Shown here: piece by piece, positions 36,877 to 45,150 of the stretch
Numbering within the stretch: position 1 is the first letter of the stretch
Layout: each line of letters opens with the position of its first letter
From: Orrella marina
Lineage (GTDB): Bacteria > Pseudomonadota > Gammaproteobacteria > Burkholderiales > Burkholderiaceae_B
Assembly: GCF_003058465.1 (NCBI RefSeq)
Contig: NZ_CP028901.1
Coordinates: forward strand, 1,116,001 to 1,180,000
Reading direction: 5' to 3'
DNA length: 64,000 bases
Notes under the pieces: model-generated
The model's input: the letters and a program-made list of their open reading frames with translations, nothing else
The model's database searches: none
Told to the model about the DNA's origin: nothing
Translations under genes and position numbers: made by a program

Positions 36877-37992
36877 ATGGAACAGATCGACACCCCGTCA
36901 CTGATACTGGATCTGGACGCGTTCGAGCGCAATCTGTCTCATATGACCCGGTTACGAGGTCAGATGCGACTACGCCCTCACGCCAAAAGTCACAAATGCC
37001 CGGAGATTGCCAGGGCCCAGATCGCACACGGTGCTGTCGGCATCTGCTGCCAGAAGCTCAGTGAAGCAGCCGTATTCGCCAGCGCCGGCATCACTGATAT
37101 CCTGGTCACGAATCAGCTGGTGGGTGAGCGCAAATTGCGGCACGTGCGCGAGCTGGCACAAACCATCCGACTCGGTGTGCTCGTTGACCACGCCGAGCAG
37201 ATTCGAAGCCTGGGACACGTGATGGCAGGTAGCCACCACGAACTGGATGTCTATGTCGAGATTGATGTGGGAGCCGGCCGCTGTGGCACCACGGTCGAGC
37301 AAAGTGTCGTGCTGGCCCGCAAGATTCACGCGCTGGACGGTATCCGTTTTGCTGGAGTTCACGCGTATCACGGTGGCGCCCAGCATCTGCGCAAGCCCTA
37401 TGAGCGAGCCGCCGCCATCCGGTTTGCCGCGGCCAGGGCGAGTCAGGCCCGTGATGCGATCGAGTCAGTAGGCATGACCGTACCTATCATCACAGGAGCC
37501 GGCACTGGCACGTTCTGGCATGAGCGAGATAGCGGGGTGTACAACGAGCTTCAGCCAGGTTCCTACATTTTTATGGACCGGGACTATGCGGACAATGAAC
37601 CAGACGCAGGAGAGGCCCGATTTGAACACGCACTGTTCGTACTCGCCACCGTGCAAAGCCGGCCCGCTCCGGATGTAGCCGTCATCGATGCCGGCCTGAA
37701 AGCTTCCAGCGTGGACTCCGGCATGCCGGCCGTGTACAAACGCACTGATCTGAAGTACGTCAAAGCATCAGACGAGCACGGGGTCATCAAGATCGGCTCA
37801 CAACACGGGCTCTCTTCCAGCGCAAAGATCAGCGACGCAACAACTGGTCACGGGTTGCAACTCGGTGATAAGCTCATGCTCATTCCCGGGCACTGTGACC
37901 CGACTGTGAATCTTTACGACGAGATCATCTGCGTGCGAGGCGGCAAAGTTGAGGCTATCTGGCCCATCAGTGCACGTGGCGCATCGCTCTAA
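36877..37992 (+). CDS. D-threonine aldolase/DSD1-like fold-type III PLP enzyme
   Basis: A 371-aa alanine-racemase-fold enzyme. LRPHAKSHKCPEIARAQ carries the lysine that binds PLP. GAGTGTFW binds the phosphate. The C-terminal PGHCDPTVNLYDEI keeps the His-x-Asp pair that binds the divalent metal in D-threonine aldolase and eukaryotic-type D-serine dehydratase. It thus likely cleaves or dehydrates a beta-hydroxy-D-amino acid. ATG 36877 is preferred over 36841. It lies only 15 bp before the nitrile hydratase alpha gene on the same strand, an unexpected pairing suggesting a nitrile or amide derived from an amino acid. Confidence 0.88.
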   Translation: MEQIDTPSLILDLDAFERNLSHMTRLRGQMRLRPHAKSHKCPEIARAQIAHGAVGICCQKLSEAAVFASAGITDILVTNQLVGERKLRHVRELAQTIRLGVLVDHAEQIRSLGHVMAGSHHELDVYVEIDVGAGRCGTTVEQSVVLARKIHALDGIRFAGVHAYHGGAQHLRKPYERAAAIRFAAARASQARDAIESVGMTVPIITGAGTGTFWHERDSGVYNELQPGSYIFMDRDYADNEPDAGEARFEHALFVLATVQSRPAPDVAVIDAGLKASSVDSGMPAVYKRTDLKYVKASDEHGVIKIGSQHGLSSSAKISDATTGHGLQLGDKLMLIPGHCDPTVNLYDEIICVRGGKVEAIWPISARGASL

Positions 37993-38007
37993 CCGGAAAC
38001 AACCCCC

Positions 38008-38673
38008 ATGAGCCAGTCAGACAATCCGCATAGTCACCACGATCATCACGGCCATGGTCATGACCATGATCATGAGATGAGTCATCTCTCTGACGAGGAT
38101 GTGCGCGTGCGTGCACTCGAATCCCTCATGACAGAAAAAGGGTATCTGGACCCATCCGCACTCGACGTGCTGATCGAAACCTACGAAACCCGGGTCGGGC
38201 CGCACAATGGCGCCCAGGTTGTTGCCCGGGCCTGGACCGATCCCGAGTTCAAAGCATGGTTACTCGAGGATGCCACCGCCGCGATATCATCGATGGGATT
38301 TTCAGGAAGGGGGGGCGAGCACATGATCGTGCTCGAGAACACACCCGGGATCCACAACGTGGTGGTCTGCACACTGTGCTCATGCTATCCGTGGCCTGTA
38401 CTCGGCCTGCCACCGATGTGGTACAAGTCCGCCCCGTACCGGTCCCGGGTCGTGATTGACCCACGCAGTGTACTGGCCGAGTTTGGCTGCGAACTACCGC
38501 CAGACACCCGGATCAAGGTCTGGGACTCCAACTCCGAACAACGCTATCTGGTGCTTCCCATGCGACCAGAGGGCACAGAGGGCATGAGCGAAGATGCACT
38601 CGCGGCACTGGTTTCACGTGACTCGATGATCGGCACCAACATCGTCTACCCACCCCGGAAACAGGCTGTGTGA
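38008..38673 (+). CDS. nthA: Nitrile hydratase alpha subunit, cobalt type, with His-rich N-terminus
   Basis: A 221-aa catalytic subunit that hydrates nitriles to amides. The metal-binding loop [17 protein letters not shown] (C121, C124, C126) has Thr after the first Cys, the signature of Co(III) enzymes; iron enzymes have Ser. The residues around it ([12 protein letters not shown]) and EDATAAI are conserved. Unusually, residues 8-22 contain nine His in fifteen positions, alternating with Asp and Gly, which could bind cobalt or nickel. Alpha precedes beta and the activator, the order common for many Co-type operons. No amidase or cobalt transporter gene is in the window. Confidence 0.95.
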   Translation: MSQSDNPHSHHDHHGHGHDHDHEMSHLSDEDVRVRALESLMTEKGYLDPSALDVLIETYETRVGPHNGAQVVARAWTDPEFKAWLLEDATAAISSMGFSGRGGEHMIVLENTPGIHNVVVCTLCSCYPWPVLGLPPMWYKSAPYRSRVVIDPRSVLAEFGCELPPDTRIKVWDSNSEQRYLVLPMRPEGTEGMSEDALAALVSRDSMIGTNIVYPPRKQAV

Positions 38674-38773
38674 GCCGGACTCGATCACAACACTCCATCA
38701 CAACACGCGACAAGTACAGGTGAAGGCTGGACTGGTATTCACCATCCGGATATTGACAGAGCAGGGGGATTTG

Positions 38774-39436
38774 ATGAACAACGTCCATGACATGGGTGGC
38801 ATGCAGGGATTTGGCCCAATACCACTTGAAGAAAACGAACCCGTGTTTCACGCTGACTGGGAACGTCGCGCGTTTGCGCTGACGGTTGCGATGAACACCG
38901 CGAAACAGTGGAACATTGACACATCCCGCTCCTTGCGCGAGAGTCTGCCCCCGCTACGTTACCTGTCAAACACCTATTACCAGATCTGGCTTGACGGTCT
39001 GGAAAGACTGTTGCTCCATACCAGTATGGTCTCGACAGAAGAGCTGGCCACTCGCAAGGCCGCGGGGCCTGGATTGCCTGGTGTTCAGACGCTCAGAGCC
39101 GAGGAGTTTCCTGAAGCCCTCAAACGCGGCTGGCCCAGCGAGCGTCCCGCCACAACACCCGCACGGTTTGCCCTCGGGGACCAGGTTCGCACCATCGAGT
39201 TCAGCCCCAGGACCCATACACGCCTGCCGCGTTACTGCCGCGACAAGGTCGGCACCATCACTCAGGTCCTTGGTGTTCACGTGTTTCCGGACAAGAATGC
39301 CATTGGACCTGACGAGCCACAGTGGATGTACACCGTCGAGTTTGATGGCAGAACGCTCTGGGGACCCGACACCACGGCCGACTCGGTCAGTCTGAACTGC
39401 TGGGAACCTTACCTTTTGCCGGAAACACAGTCATGA
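38774..39436 (+). CDS. nthB: Nitrile hydratase beta subunit
   Basis: A 220-aa structural subunit partnering the alpha chain. It starts with the conserved NNVHDMGGMQGFGPI and FHADWERRAFALTVAM. It continues with YYQIWLDGLERLL, and ends with the SH3-like barrel RFALGDQVRTIEF ... HTRLPRYCRDKVGTI ... YTVEFDGRTLWG that contacts the active site. ATG 38774 is chosen because AGGGGGA lies upstream at good spacing and it gives the canonical N-terminus. Its stop overlaps the activator start (ATGA), so the two are translationally coupled. Confidence 0.95.
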   Translation: MNNVHDMGGMQGFGPIPLEENEPVFHADWERRAFALTVAMNTAKQWNIDTSRSLRESLPPLRYLSNTYYQIWLDGLERLLLHTSMVSTEELATRKAAGPGLPGVQTLRAEEFPEALKRGWPSERPATTPARFALGDQVRTIEFSPRTHTRLPRYCRDKVGTITQVLGVHVFPDKNAIGPDEPQWMYTVEFDGRTLWGPDTTADSVSLNCWEPYLLPETQS

Positions 39437-39879
39437 ATACAACAGAACCCGTCACTCGCTCTGCAGCCTTCTCATCTGCAACGCAACCGAATTCGATGAC
39501 CGTTCAGGAAGTTCAGGCCATACAAGACTGTGAGGCCGCGATCAAGGCACACGGTCTGGACATGCCCCTTCTGAAGCAGGATGGGCCGGTGTTTTGTGAG
39601 CCGTGGCAGGCCCAGGCTTTCGCCATGACACTGGCTTTGCATGACAAGGGACTGTTTGACTGGAACCGCTGGGCGCAAACACTCGGTGATGTCATCGCCA
39701 AGGCGCCAGAAAAAGGTGATCCGGACCAGGGCAACACCTACTACTGGCACTGGCTGGCAGCGCTTGAACGCATTCTGAGCGAGCATGGTTACGTCACCAC
39801 TCAGGATTTGCAGTCACGCCAGCAAGCATGGCGCGAAGCGGCAGCCAGAACCCCGCACGGCCATCCGATTGTGCTGTGA
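39433..39879 (+). CDS. Nitrile hydratase activator/accessory protein
   Basis: A 148-aa protein homologous to the beta-subunit N-terminal half: GPVFCEPWQAQAFAMTLALHDKGLFDWNRWAQTLGDVI and TYYWHWLAALERIL. Such activators (P14K type) deliver cobalt to the alpha subunit by subunit exchange. The C-terminus is short (PHGHPIVL), lacking the Arg/Lys-rich tail of some homologues. Overlaps nthB by four bases and closes the operon; no terminator with a T run was found after it. Confidence 0.9.
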   Translation: MNTTEPVTRSAAFSSATQPNSMTVQEVQAIQDCEAAIKAHGLDMPLLKQDGPVFCEPWQAQAFAMTLALHDKGLFDWNRWAQTLGDVIAKAPEKGDPDQGNTYYWHWLAALERILSEHGYVTTQDLQSRQQAWREAAARTPHGHPIVL

Positions 39880-40304
39880 ATACGCGCTCGGAGCATGTAT
39901 TTAAATCAATTTAAATCAACTTTTAACACGCTTCATACTTGACGCCGGGCCCGACCGAATCTGAAACACATGGCGGTACAGGACAGAGAGGCGACGGTCA
40001 CAGGATTACGCCACTGCGTGTCGTCCCTCTCGCTATTTACAGATCACTGTTGCACTGAACAGCACATCTGATCGCGATTGATCGCATGCCTGGCAAGCCC
40101 CCGAATCCAGTAGCCGCGACGATGCAGGACGGTAACCGGTCAGAACAAGATCAGGCATTACACCTTGCATCATCACACCTGCCCGCGCATTCGCAAGCCG
40201 CCTGGTGTAAAGTCAGTTTTTGTGCCTGACCGTTTTTGCACTCATGCCTGTGCGGCTGCGAATGCACCGTTTCTGGATCAAGGCAGGGTGATAGCGAATA
40301 TTTC
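39880..40304. other. Gap after the nitrile hydratase operon
   Basis: No gene seen. There is a short direct repeat TTTAAATCAA twice near 39900, and loosely complementary GAGAGGCGAC / GTCGTCCCTCTC segments (39986-40031) that might form a long-loop hairpin. Presumably contains the promoter of the next gene. Confidence 0.3.
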
Positions 40305-41942
40305 ATGACTGACTCCAACTCATCCATTGACACCAAAACAAGCTCCGCAAATCAGGGCGATACCAGTCGGGTCGTACCGCCGCGCCGCATCCGTCGAAGG
40401 AACTCACCCTGGCGCAGTGTGCTCATCACTATCGGGGTACTGGCAGTGGGATACAGCGCTGCGAGCTATTACGCCGGCATGCGATCCGAAAGCGAACTCA
40501 GAGCTTACGTCGAACTGCCTCCAAGCCCCGGATCGGTCAAACCAAGACTCGACCGGCACGAGCGCGGCATATGGCAGTCCAGCGGCACACTCACGCTCGC
40601 TTCTGTGGTACCCGCTACTCAGGCTACAGCCTCTGAAAACACGCAAACCGCTCGAGCAGAGGGTGCTGATGCCATCGTGATCCACTACGTGATCAATCAC
40701 GCGCTGATGCCGGACCGACTTGCCAGGGTGAGCTGGCGTGCGCAGCCATCAGAATCGCTGGGGATGGAAATGCAGGACAGTTTCAACCCGACACCCGTCC
40801 TGAGCGGTATTGGCACTCTTGACTGGGAAGGGCGGTTTGACAGCAGCCTCGCCATGCCAGCGTTCCGGATTGTCTCCGGCAACGCAGATCAAGCGGCTCA
40901 GAGCAGCCCTCAATCGTCCTCCCGCAACGTCAGCAACGAAGTCGCATTCTCAGCCATGCAGGGAGAGTTGCGCACCTACGGACGCGAACTCACTCTCAAC
41001 ATGCACTGGCCAGAAATCGACCTGCTTGAAGTAGACAGGGCCTCATCAGGCAGCTCATCTGACAGTACACCTGGTGCCACATCCAGATCAGCCACCGCCT
41101 CGACACTCGCTGCAAGAGGCGTGAGACTCGATATCGCCATGTCGGATCGCATTGAGGGAGAAGGCCAGAACCGCTTGCATGTCGCCGCGTTGAAATCAGA
41201 CGACCTGCAGATTGCAGACCTTTCTGTCACCGGACGCTCACACGCCGGATCGACCATGAGTCTGGCGATCAACACACAGATTGGTCGCATGCAATCCGGC
41301 ATGTACGCGCTTGATGGTGTGGTGCTTGATGGTGTCATCAAGGGTTTGAATCCGGAGGCAGTACGTCGTCTGCAACAAATCTGGAATGAAACAGCCGGGT
41401 TGCAGCAAGTCACTGAGGAGCAGGCAGATCAGTGGCGTCATGCAATGCGCGAACTGATCTTGAGCGGACTGGTCATTGATATCCCCGAACTGGCCGCTGG
41501 CACTTCTTTTGGAAAAGTACGGGGGCAGAGCGTGTTCACGCTGGCGCCGGTGCCCGCCTCACAACGCGGTAATCCGGCAGAGCCGATTGATTTTGAGGGC
41601 TATGTCTCCTCAAAAGGTCGCCTCATCCTGCAAGGGCAGGGCATCTCGCCCACATTGACTGCACTCGGATTGTTGACAGGGGTGCTGGTACGAACGCCCG
41701 ATGGCGTGATGGCAAGCTACGAGCTCGATGGCGACCGACTCGCACTCAATGGCAAGAGCCTGCCAGCCCTGCCTGCACTGGTTGTCATCAACCGGATTCT
41801 GAACCCGCTGGTCGTGCAGTCTGATGGCAGTATTCTGGATCGTCTGCTCGAGGACTACATTGACGGCTACAAGCCTCAGAACCCTGAGCTGGAGGTTCTT
41901 CCAGTGCCGAACACCCCTGATCTGCAGGACCGGCAGACCTGA
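40305..41942 (+). CDS. YdgA-like DUF945-family membrane-anchored protein
   Basis: A 545-aa protein with a basic N-terminus (RRIRRRNSPWR), one membrane helix (VLITIGVLAVGYSAASYYAG, about 42-62) and a large periplasmic part. Pattern matching DUF945/YdgA: the early YVELPP segment, FNPTPVLSGIGTLDWEGRFD, AMQGELRTYGRELTLNMHWPEIDL, and the C-terminal ALGLLTGVLVRTPDGVMASYELDGDRLALNGK. Ser/Thr/Ala-rich linkers near residues 110 and 260 are longer than usual. Family function is unknown, with suggested envelope roles. ATG 40305 excludes a Cys-rich non-homologous lead. Confidence 0.75.
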   Translation: MTDSNSSIDTKTSSANQGDTSRVVPPRRIRRRNSPWRSVLITIGVLAVGYSAASYYAGMRSESELRAYVELPPSPGSVKPRLDRHERGIWQSSGTLTLASVVPATQATASENTQTARAEGADAIVIHYVINHALMPDRLARVSWRAQPSESLGMEMQDSFNPTPVLSGIGTLDWEGRFDSSLAMPAFRIVSGNADQAAQSSPQSSSRNVSNEVAFSAMQGELRTYGRELTLNMHWPEIDLLEVDRASSGSSSDSTPGATSRSATASTLAARGVRLDIAMSDRIEGEGQNRLHVAALKSDDLQIADLSVTGRSHAGSTMSLAINTQIGRMQSGMYALDGVVLDGVIKGLNPEAVRRLQQIWNETAGLQQVTEEQADQWRHAMRELILSGLVIDIPELAAGTSFGKVRGQSVFTLAPVPASQRGNPAEPIDFEGYVSSKGRLILQGQGISPTLTALGLLTGVLVRTPDGVMASYELDGDRLALNGKSLPALPALVVINRILNPLVVQSDGSILDRLLEDYIDGYKPQNPELEVLPVPNTPDLQDRQT

Positions 41943-42336
41943 CGCATCCCGTCGGGGAGTCAGACACGCTTTTATCGCCTGATCAGCCTGAACCGACCTC
42001 GCTCGGCTGGTTGTAGTCGGGAACAGGATAACGCTGTCCCGGGTGCTGGCATGTGGTCAGAAAAGGAGCTCTCGCAGCAAAAGCACGGCTGCGAGCAATG
42101 CGGGCACCTCGAATCACCTGCCGTATCCATAAAGCTCGCTGCGTAATCGATTGAAATGTATTGCTCTGATTTTCACTAAATGCGATTATTCGAAGTGCTC
42201 TTCAGCGCGTTTGATGTTGCGCTGGGCCCTGGAATAAGTATCCGGCCAGGAACTGGCCGAGACGGGGATTCATCCTCCCCGTGAAACCCCATCCTTTGCT
42301 GCGCATAGGGTAGAGTAGTTCATATGGAGGATCCTC
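41943..42336. other. Gap between YdgA-like gene and glutathione transferase
   Basis: No gene seen. Weak hairpins include ACGGGG-N9-CCCCGT (42263-42283) and CGGGAACAG..CTGTCCCG near 42020, neither with a T run. GGAGG at 42326-42330 is the ribosome binding site of the next gene. Confidence 0.3.
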
Positions 42337-43002
42337 ATGACAGCACAGATACACCCGCCCGACCAGACTGCCACTCTCATTCGCCCAAGACTTTTCTATT
42401 CGTCTGGCTCACCTTACGCACGGATCTGCAGAATGGCGATTCGGGAACGCGAACTGACGAACGCGGTCGAAGAAATCGAGACCACACTACGAGACCCGCA
42501 GGCGAGCGTCCTACCATTTAGCCCCGCCGGCCGTGTTCCTGCCCTGACGCTGCCTGATGGCCCGACCCTCACCGAAACCACGCTAGTGCTGGGATGGCTC
42601 GACCGGCAAGGCGAAGCGCCTGTCGTACTGCCAGTAGAGGATCAGTCGGTTTCTGCTTACGGCCGCGTGCTCGGTTTGCTAGACGGGATTGCCGTCTGGA
42701 ATCGGGAACTCAGAAGACCCGTCAATGAACGCAGTCCTTCTGTGATCGCGCTCGAGCAGGTGAGGGCCCGTCGGATAGCAGATGCGCTTGAAGAGGATAT
42801 CGCAAAGGGTGCTTATCGGGAAATGTCTGGTCATCACATTGATGCCGGCTATCTGACCCTTGCCGCCGTACTTGGCTACGCCGAGCGGCGTCACACAGTC
42901 TGGGACTGGCGCACAGGCCGACCCGCACTCATTGACTGGTTTGAGCGTGCGAGTCAGCGACCGGCATTTGCCGACACACTGCCGCCGCCCAGCGGTATTT
43001 GA
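42337..43002 (+). CDS. Glutathione S-transferase family protein
   Basis: A 221-aa cytosolic protein. The thioredoxin-fold N-terminal domain begins RPRLFYSSGSPYARICRMAI, where the Ser in SSGSPYARI occupies the catalytic position typical of bacterial GSTs. GRVPALTLPDGPTLTETTLVLGWLD is the glutathione-binding cis-Pro and ES/ET motif. The C-terminal helical domain ends DWFERASQRPAFADTLPP. A strong GGAGG lies 6 bases upstream of ATG. It is monocistronic; substrate unknown. Confidence 0.88.
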   Translation: MTAQIHPPDQTATLIRPRLFYSSGSPYARICRMAIRERELTNAVEEIETTLRDPQASVLPFSPAGRVPALTLPDGPTLTETTLVLGWLDRQGEAPVVLPVEDQSVSAYGRVLGLLDGIAVWNRELRRPVNERSPSVIALEQVRARRIADALEEDIAKGAYREMSGHHIDAGYLTLAAVLGYAERRHTVWDWRTGRPALIDWFERASQRPAFADTLPPPSGI

Positions 43003-43477
43003 CCAAACAGGATCTGGACAAAGAGTCTTCACGATCGCTCCCATTGCTAAAGCCCGAGGCTTGTAGCTGGGATTTCTGCGGGCCTCACGGCCATGCTTTG
43101 CTGCTTCTGTGCTCCGAGCATCTGGCCCGGTTCTATCGCAAGCCACAGTTCTGGCATCGGGCTTACTATGTTGGTAGTGTGTGGGTGGTGGGTGGCGCAT
43201 CGCTTGATCAGGCGCGCGCCTGTGTCCATGCGCAAGGTACTGAAGAGCATGCTCGCAAGTCCGAAGCAAACGTAAGGCCAAACCGGCGGCCATACCGTCG
43301 GCCATACCGTCCGCTTGACCCCCTCCTGGCGTTGTGCTCGCGCACTGAGGGTGCGCCGCATCCATGCGCCTGGCAGGGGTGCGCGGGCAGATGTTCACCG
43401 CGGACTGATGTTCACAAACTGCCCGGATTTACAACCGTCCTGCTGATTGCAGGATTTCTCTCGACTGTGTCTCAGTC
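43003..43477. other. Convergent gap between GST and YqaA genes
   Basis: Frames in this stretch are short, Cys/Arg- or Trp/Pro-rich, and have no family features. It includes a 12-bp direct repeat (CGGCCATACCGT twice, near 43286-43310, with a diverged third copy before it). No terminator identified. Confidence 0.35.
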
Positions 43478-44056
43478 TCAGATATACCGGACTGCTACAA
43501 AGCCACCGATCAACAGTGCGATGAAAATCGTGAACAACAAACCAAGTCGCTTCTCGATGAAATCCCGGATCGGTGCACCGTACTTCCAGAGCAGCGCAGC
43601 CACGATAAAGAATCGCAAGGCGCGCGCGATGAACGAAGACACGATAAAGACCGGAATCGACAAGCCGGTGGCACCAGACAGGATGGTGATGACCTTATAA
43701 GGGAAGGGCGTGACACCGCCGATCAGAACAGCCCAGGCACCCCATTCGTTGTAACGCTGGGTGAACTCGGCAAAGTACGCCTCTTTTCCGTAAAACTCGA
43801 GAACAGGGCGACCAATGGTTTCAAACGCCCCATAGCCGATCCAGTAACCAGCCAGACCACCCGCAACAGAAGATAACGTGGCAACCGTTGCAATCAGAAA
43901 GGCTCTCGAAGGCGTGGCAACAATCATCGCGATCATCAGCACATCGGGCGGGATCGGAAACACCGAGCTTTCAATGAATGAAACAAACGCGAGCGCCCAG
44001 AGTGCATGGCGATTGGCTGCCAGAGATAGGGTCCAGTCGTAAAGTGAACGCAGCAC
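43478..44056 (-). CDS. YqaA/DedA-like VTT-domain membrane protein
   Basis: A 192-aa inner-membrane protein of the VTT (SNARE-associated/DedA-related) superfamily, YqaA branch. It has four to five hydrophobic segments. Characteristic features are FIESSVFPIPPDVLMIAMI, GGLAGYWIGYGAFETIG and GGVTPFPYKVITILSGATGLSIPVFIVSSFIARALRFFI, the latter being the re-entrant loop region with conserved Pro and Arg. Members are implicated in lipid flipping and membrane homeostasis. Monocistronic. Confidence 0.88.
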   Translation of the reverse strand: MLRSLYDWTLSLAANRHALWALAFVSFIESSVFPIPPDVLMIAMIVATPSRAFLIATVATLSSVAGGLAGYWIGYGAFETIGRPVLEFYGKEAYFAEFTQRYNEWGAWAVLIGGVTPFPYKVITILSGATGLSIPVFIVSSFIARALRFFIVAALLWKYGAPIRDFIEKRLGLLFTIFIALLIGGFVAVRYI

Positions 44057-44736
44057 GGTGCGGGTTACCTTCAGTCAGTGATCAGTCAAAGGGGAAAAGC
44101 AGTCACAGTACAGCCAGTAAAACTCGTACAACTCATACAACCAGTAGTAAAGCAGACACGGGAAAGCTGACTCGACAATACCGACAGACAGACAAGAGCG
44201 CCATCGCCAGGCCTGACACGAGCAAAGAACCAGCCAGGTACTGGCCTGGCCCGGTACGATTCTGATGCCTTTTATGCCTTCTGGATACGATCTGGCTACG
44301 ATCGGTATTGTCCTGTCCGGTTTTTTTTTGGGATCTGTCGGCGCTTTTTTGGCAGGGCTGAGCATAACACCGAAATCAGCAGGTACTGTCAGGCAAACCC
44401 TGGCGACGCACTGAAACCACGGCACAAGGGTGCTGACGTCACAAGAAACACTCGCCAGGCCGGCACGACACTTTGGCACCCGGCACCCGGGACACGGCAT
44501 CAGCAAAAAAAACACCTGACTGTCACGACGATCCGGCTTGAACCGGATCTTGTGAACAGCCAGGTGGCTTTGGAGCTCTTCAGTATGTCAGCGGCGTACC
44601 AGCAATCTGTGAGCGATGTATCAGCGGTTTACGGACCAGTCCGCTTTCCGTGAACTCCGCGCAGTTTGAAACACCTTGAGTTTCTTCGGCTCTCCTGCCA
44701 ACTCAATCAAGACACACCAAAGGCAATCAGGCGAGG
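44057..44736. other. Gap upstream of yqaA-like gene and downstream of DUF35 gene
   Basis: A 680-bp stretch with no supported gene. It contains T9 and T6 runs near 44320-44350 and the terminator listed at 44505-44566. The part near 44060-44200 presumably holds the promoter of the YqaA-like gene. Confidence 0.35.
44505..44566 (-). terminator. Rho-independent terminator for the thiolase-like/DUF35 operon
   Basis: Read on the minus strand: CACCTGGCTGT, an interrupted pairing, then GATCCGG-TTCAAG-CCGGATC and a matching ACAGTCAGGTG, followed by eight T. The inner 7-bp and outer 6+4-bp stems are exact. It lies about 170 bp after the DUF35 stop. Confidence 0.8.
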
Positions 44737-45150
44737 TCAGACTGGCCGGAAAGTCGGCACCGGTGGCGTATCCTCTCCATCGGTTGGCTTGAACACCACT
44801 TCGACCGCCTGGTCGATTCTCACCTCGTCGAGGTCACAATCCACGATTTGCGTCATCATGGTGACACCTTCTTCGAGTGTCACGTAGGCGATGCAATATG
44901 GATTGGGGTTACCACGCGACATCACGCTGTAAGTGTAGACCTTGCCCTTGCCTGAACTTTCTTTCCACTCGGTTTCACCGAAGCAGAATGGGCAAAGGGT
45001 ACGCGGATACCAGTGAAACTTGCCGCAGGACTTGCAGGACTTGATCGCCAGCTTGCCAGCGCGAGCCTGTTCCCAGAAGTACTCGGTACCAGGTTCAATG
45101 ACGGGAGGGGAAGTTTGTTGGGTTGAAAAGGTTTGCTCATGATCAGACAC
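44737..45150 (-). CDS. DUF35-family zinc-ribbon/OB-fold protein
   Basis: A 137-aa partner protein for thiolase-like enzymes. The N-terminal rubredoxin-like zinc ribbon is CKSCGKFHWYPRTLCPFC (four Cys). The OB-fold follows: GKGKVYTYSVMSRG, IAYVTLEEGVTMMTQIV and DCDLDEVRIDQAVEVVF. The start is GTG at 45150, overlapping the upstream thiolase-like gene by 8 bases, so the two are co-translated. DUF35 proteins form complexes with SCP2-type thiolases and with retro-aldolases acting on CoA thioesters, which fits this pairing. Confidence 0.9.
   Translation of the reverse strand: MSDHEQTFSTQQTSPPVIEPGTEYFWEQARAGKLAIKSCKSCGKFHWYPRTLCPFCFGETEWKESSGKGKVYTYSVMSRGNPNPYCIAYVTLEEGVTMMTQIVDCDLDEVRIDQAVEVVFKPTDGEDTPPVPTFRPV

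Noticed and set aside
43047-43361. A 104-codon minus-strand frame with repeated VWPTVWPPVWP
   Set aside because: The repetition comes from a 12-bp DNA repeat; composition and lack of features indicate non-coding sequence.
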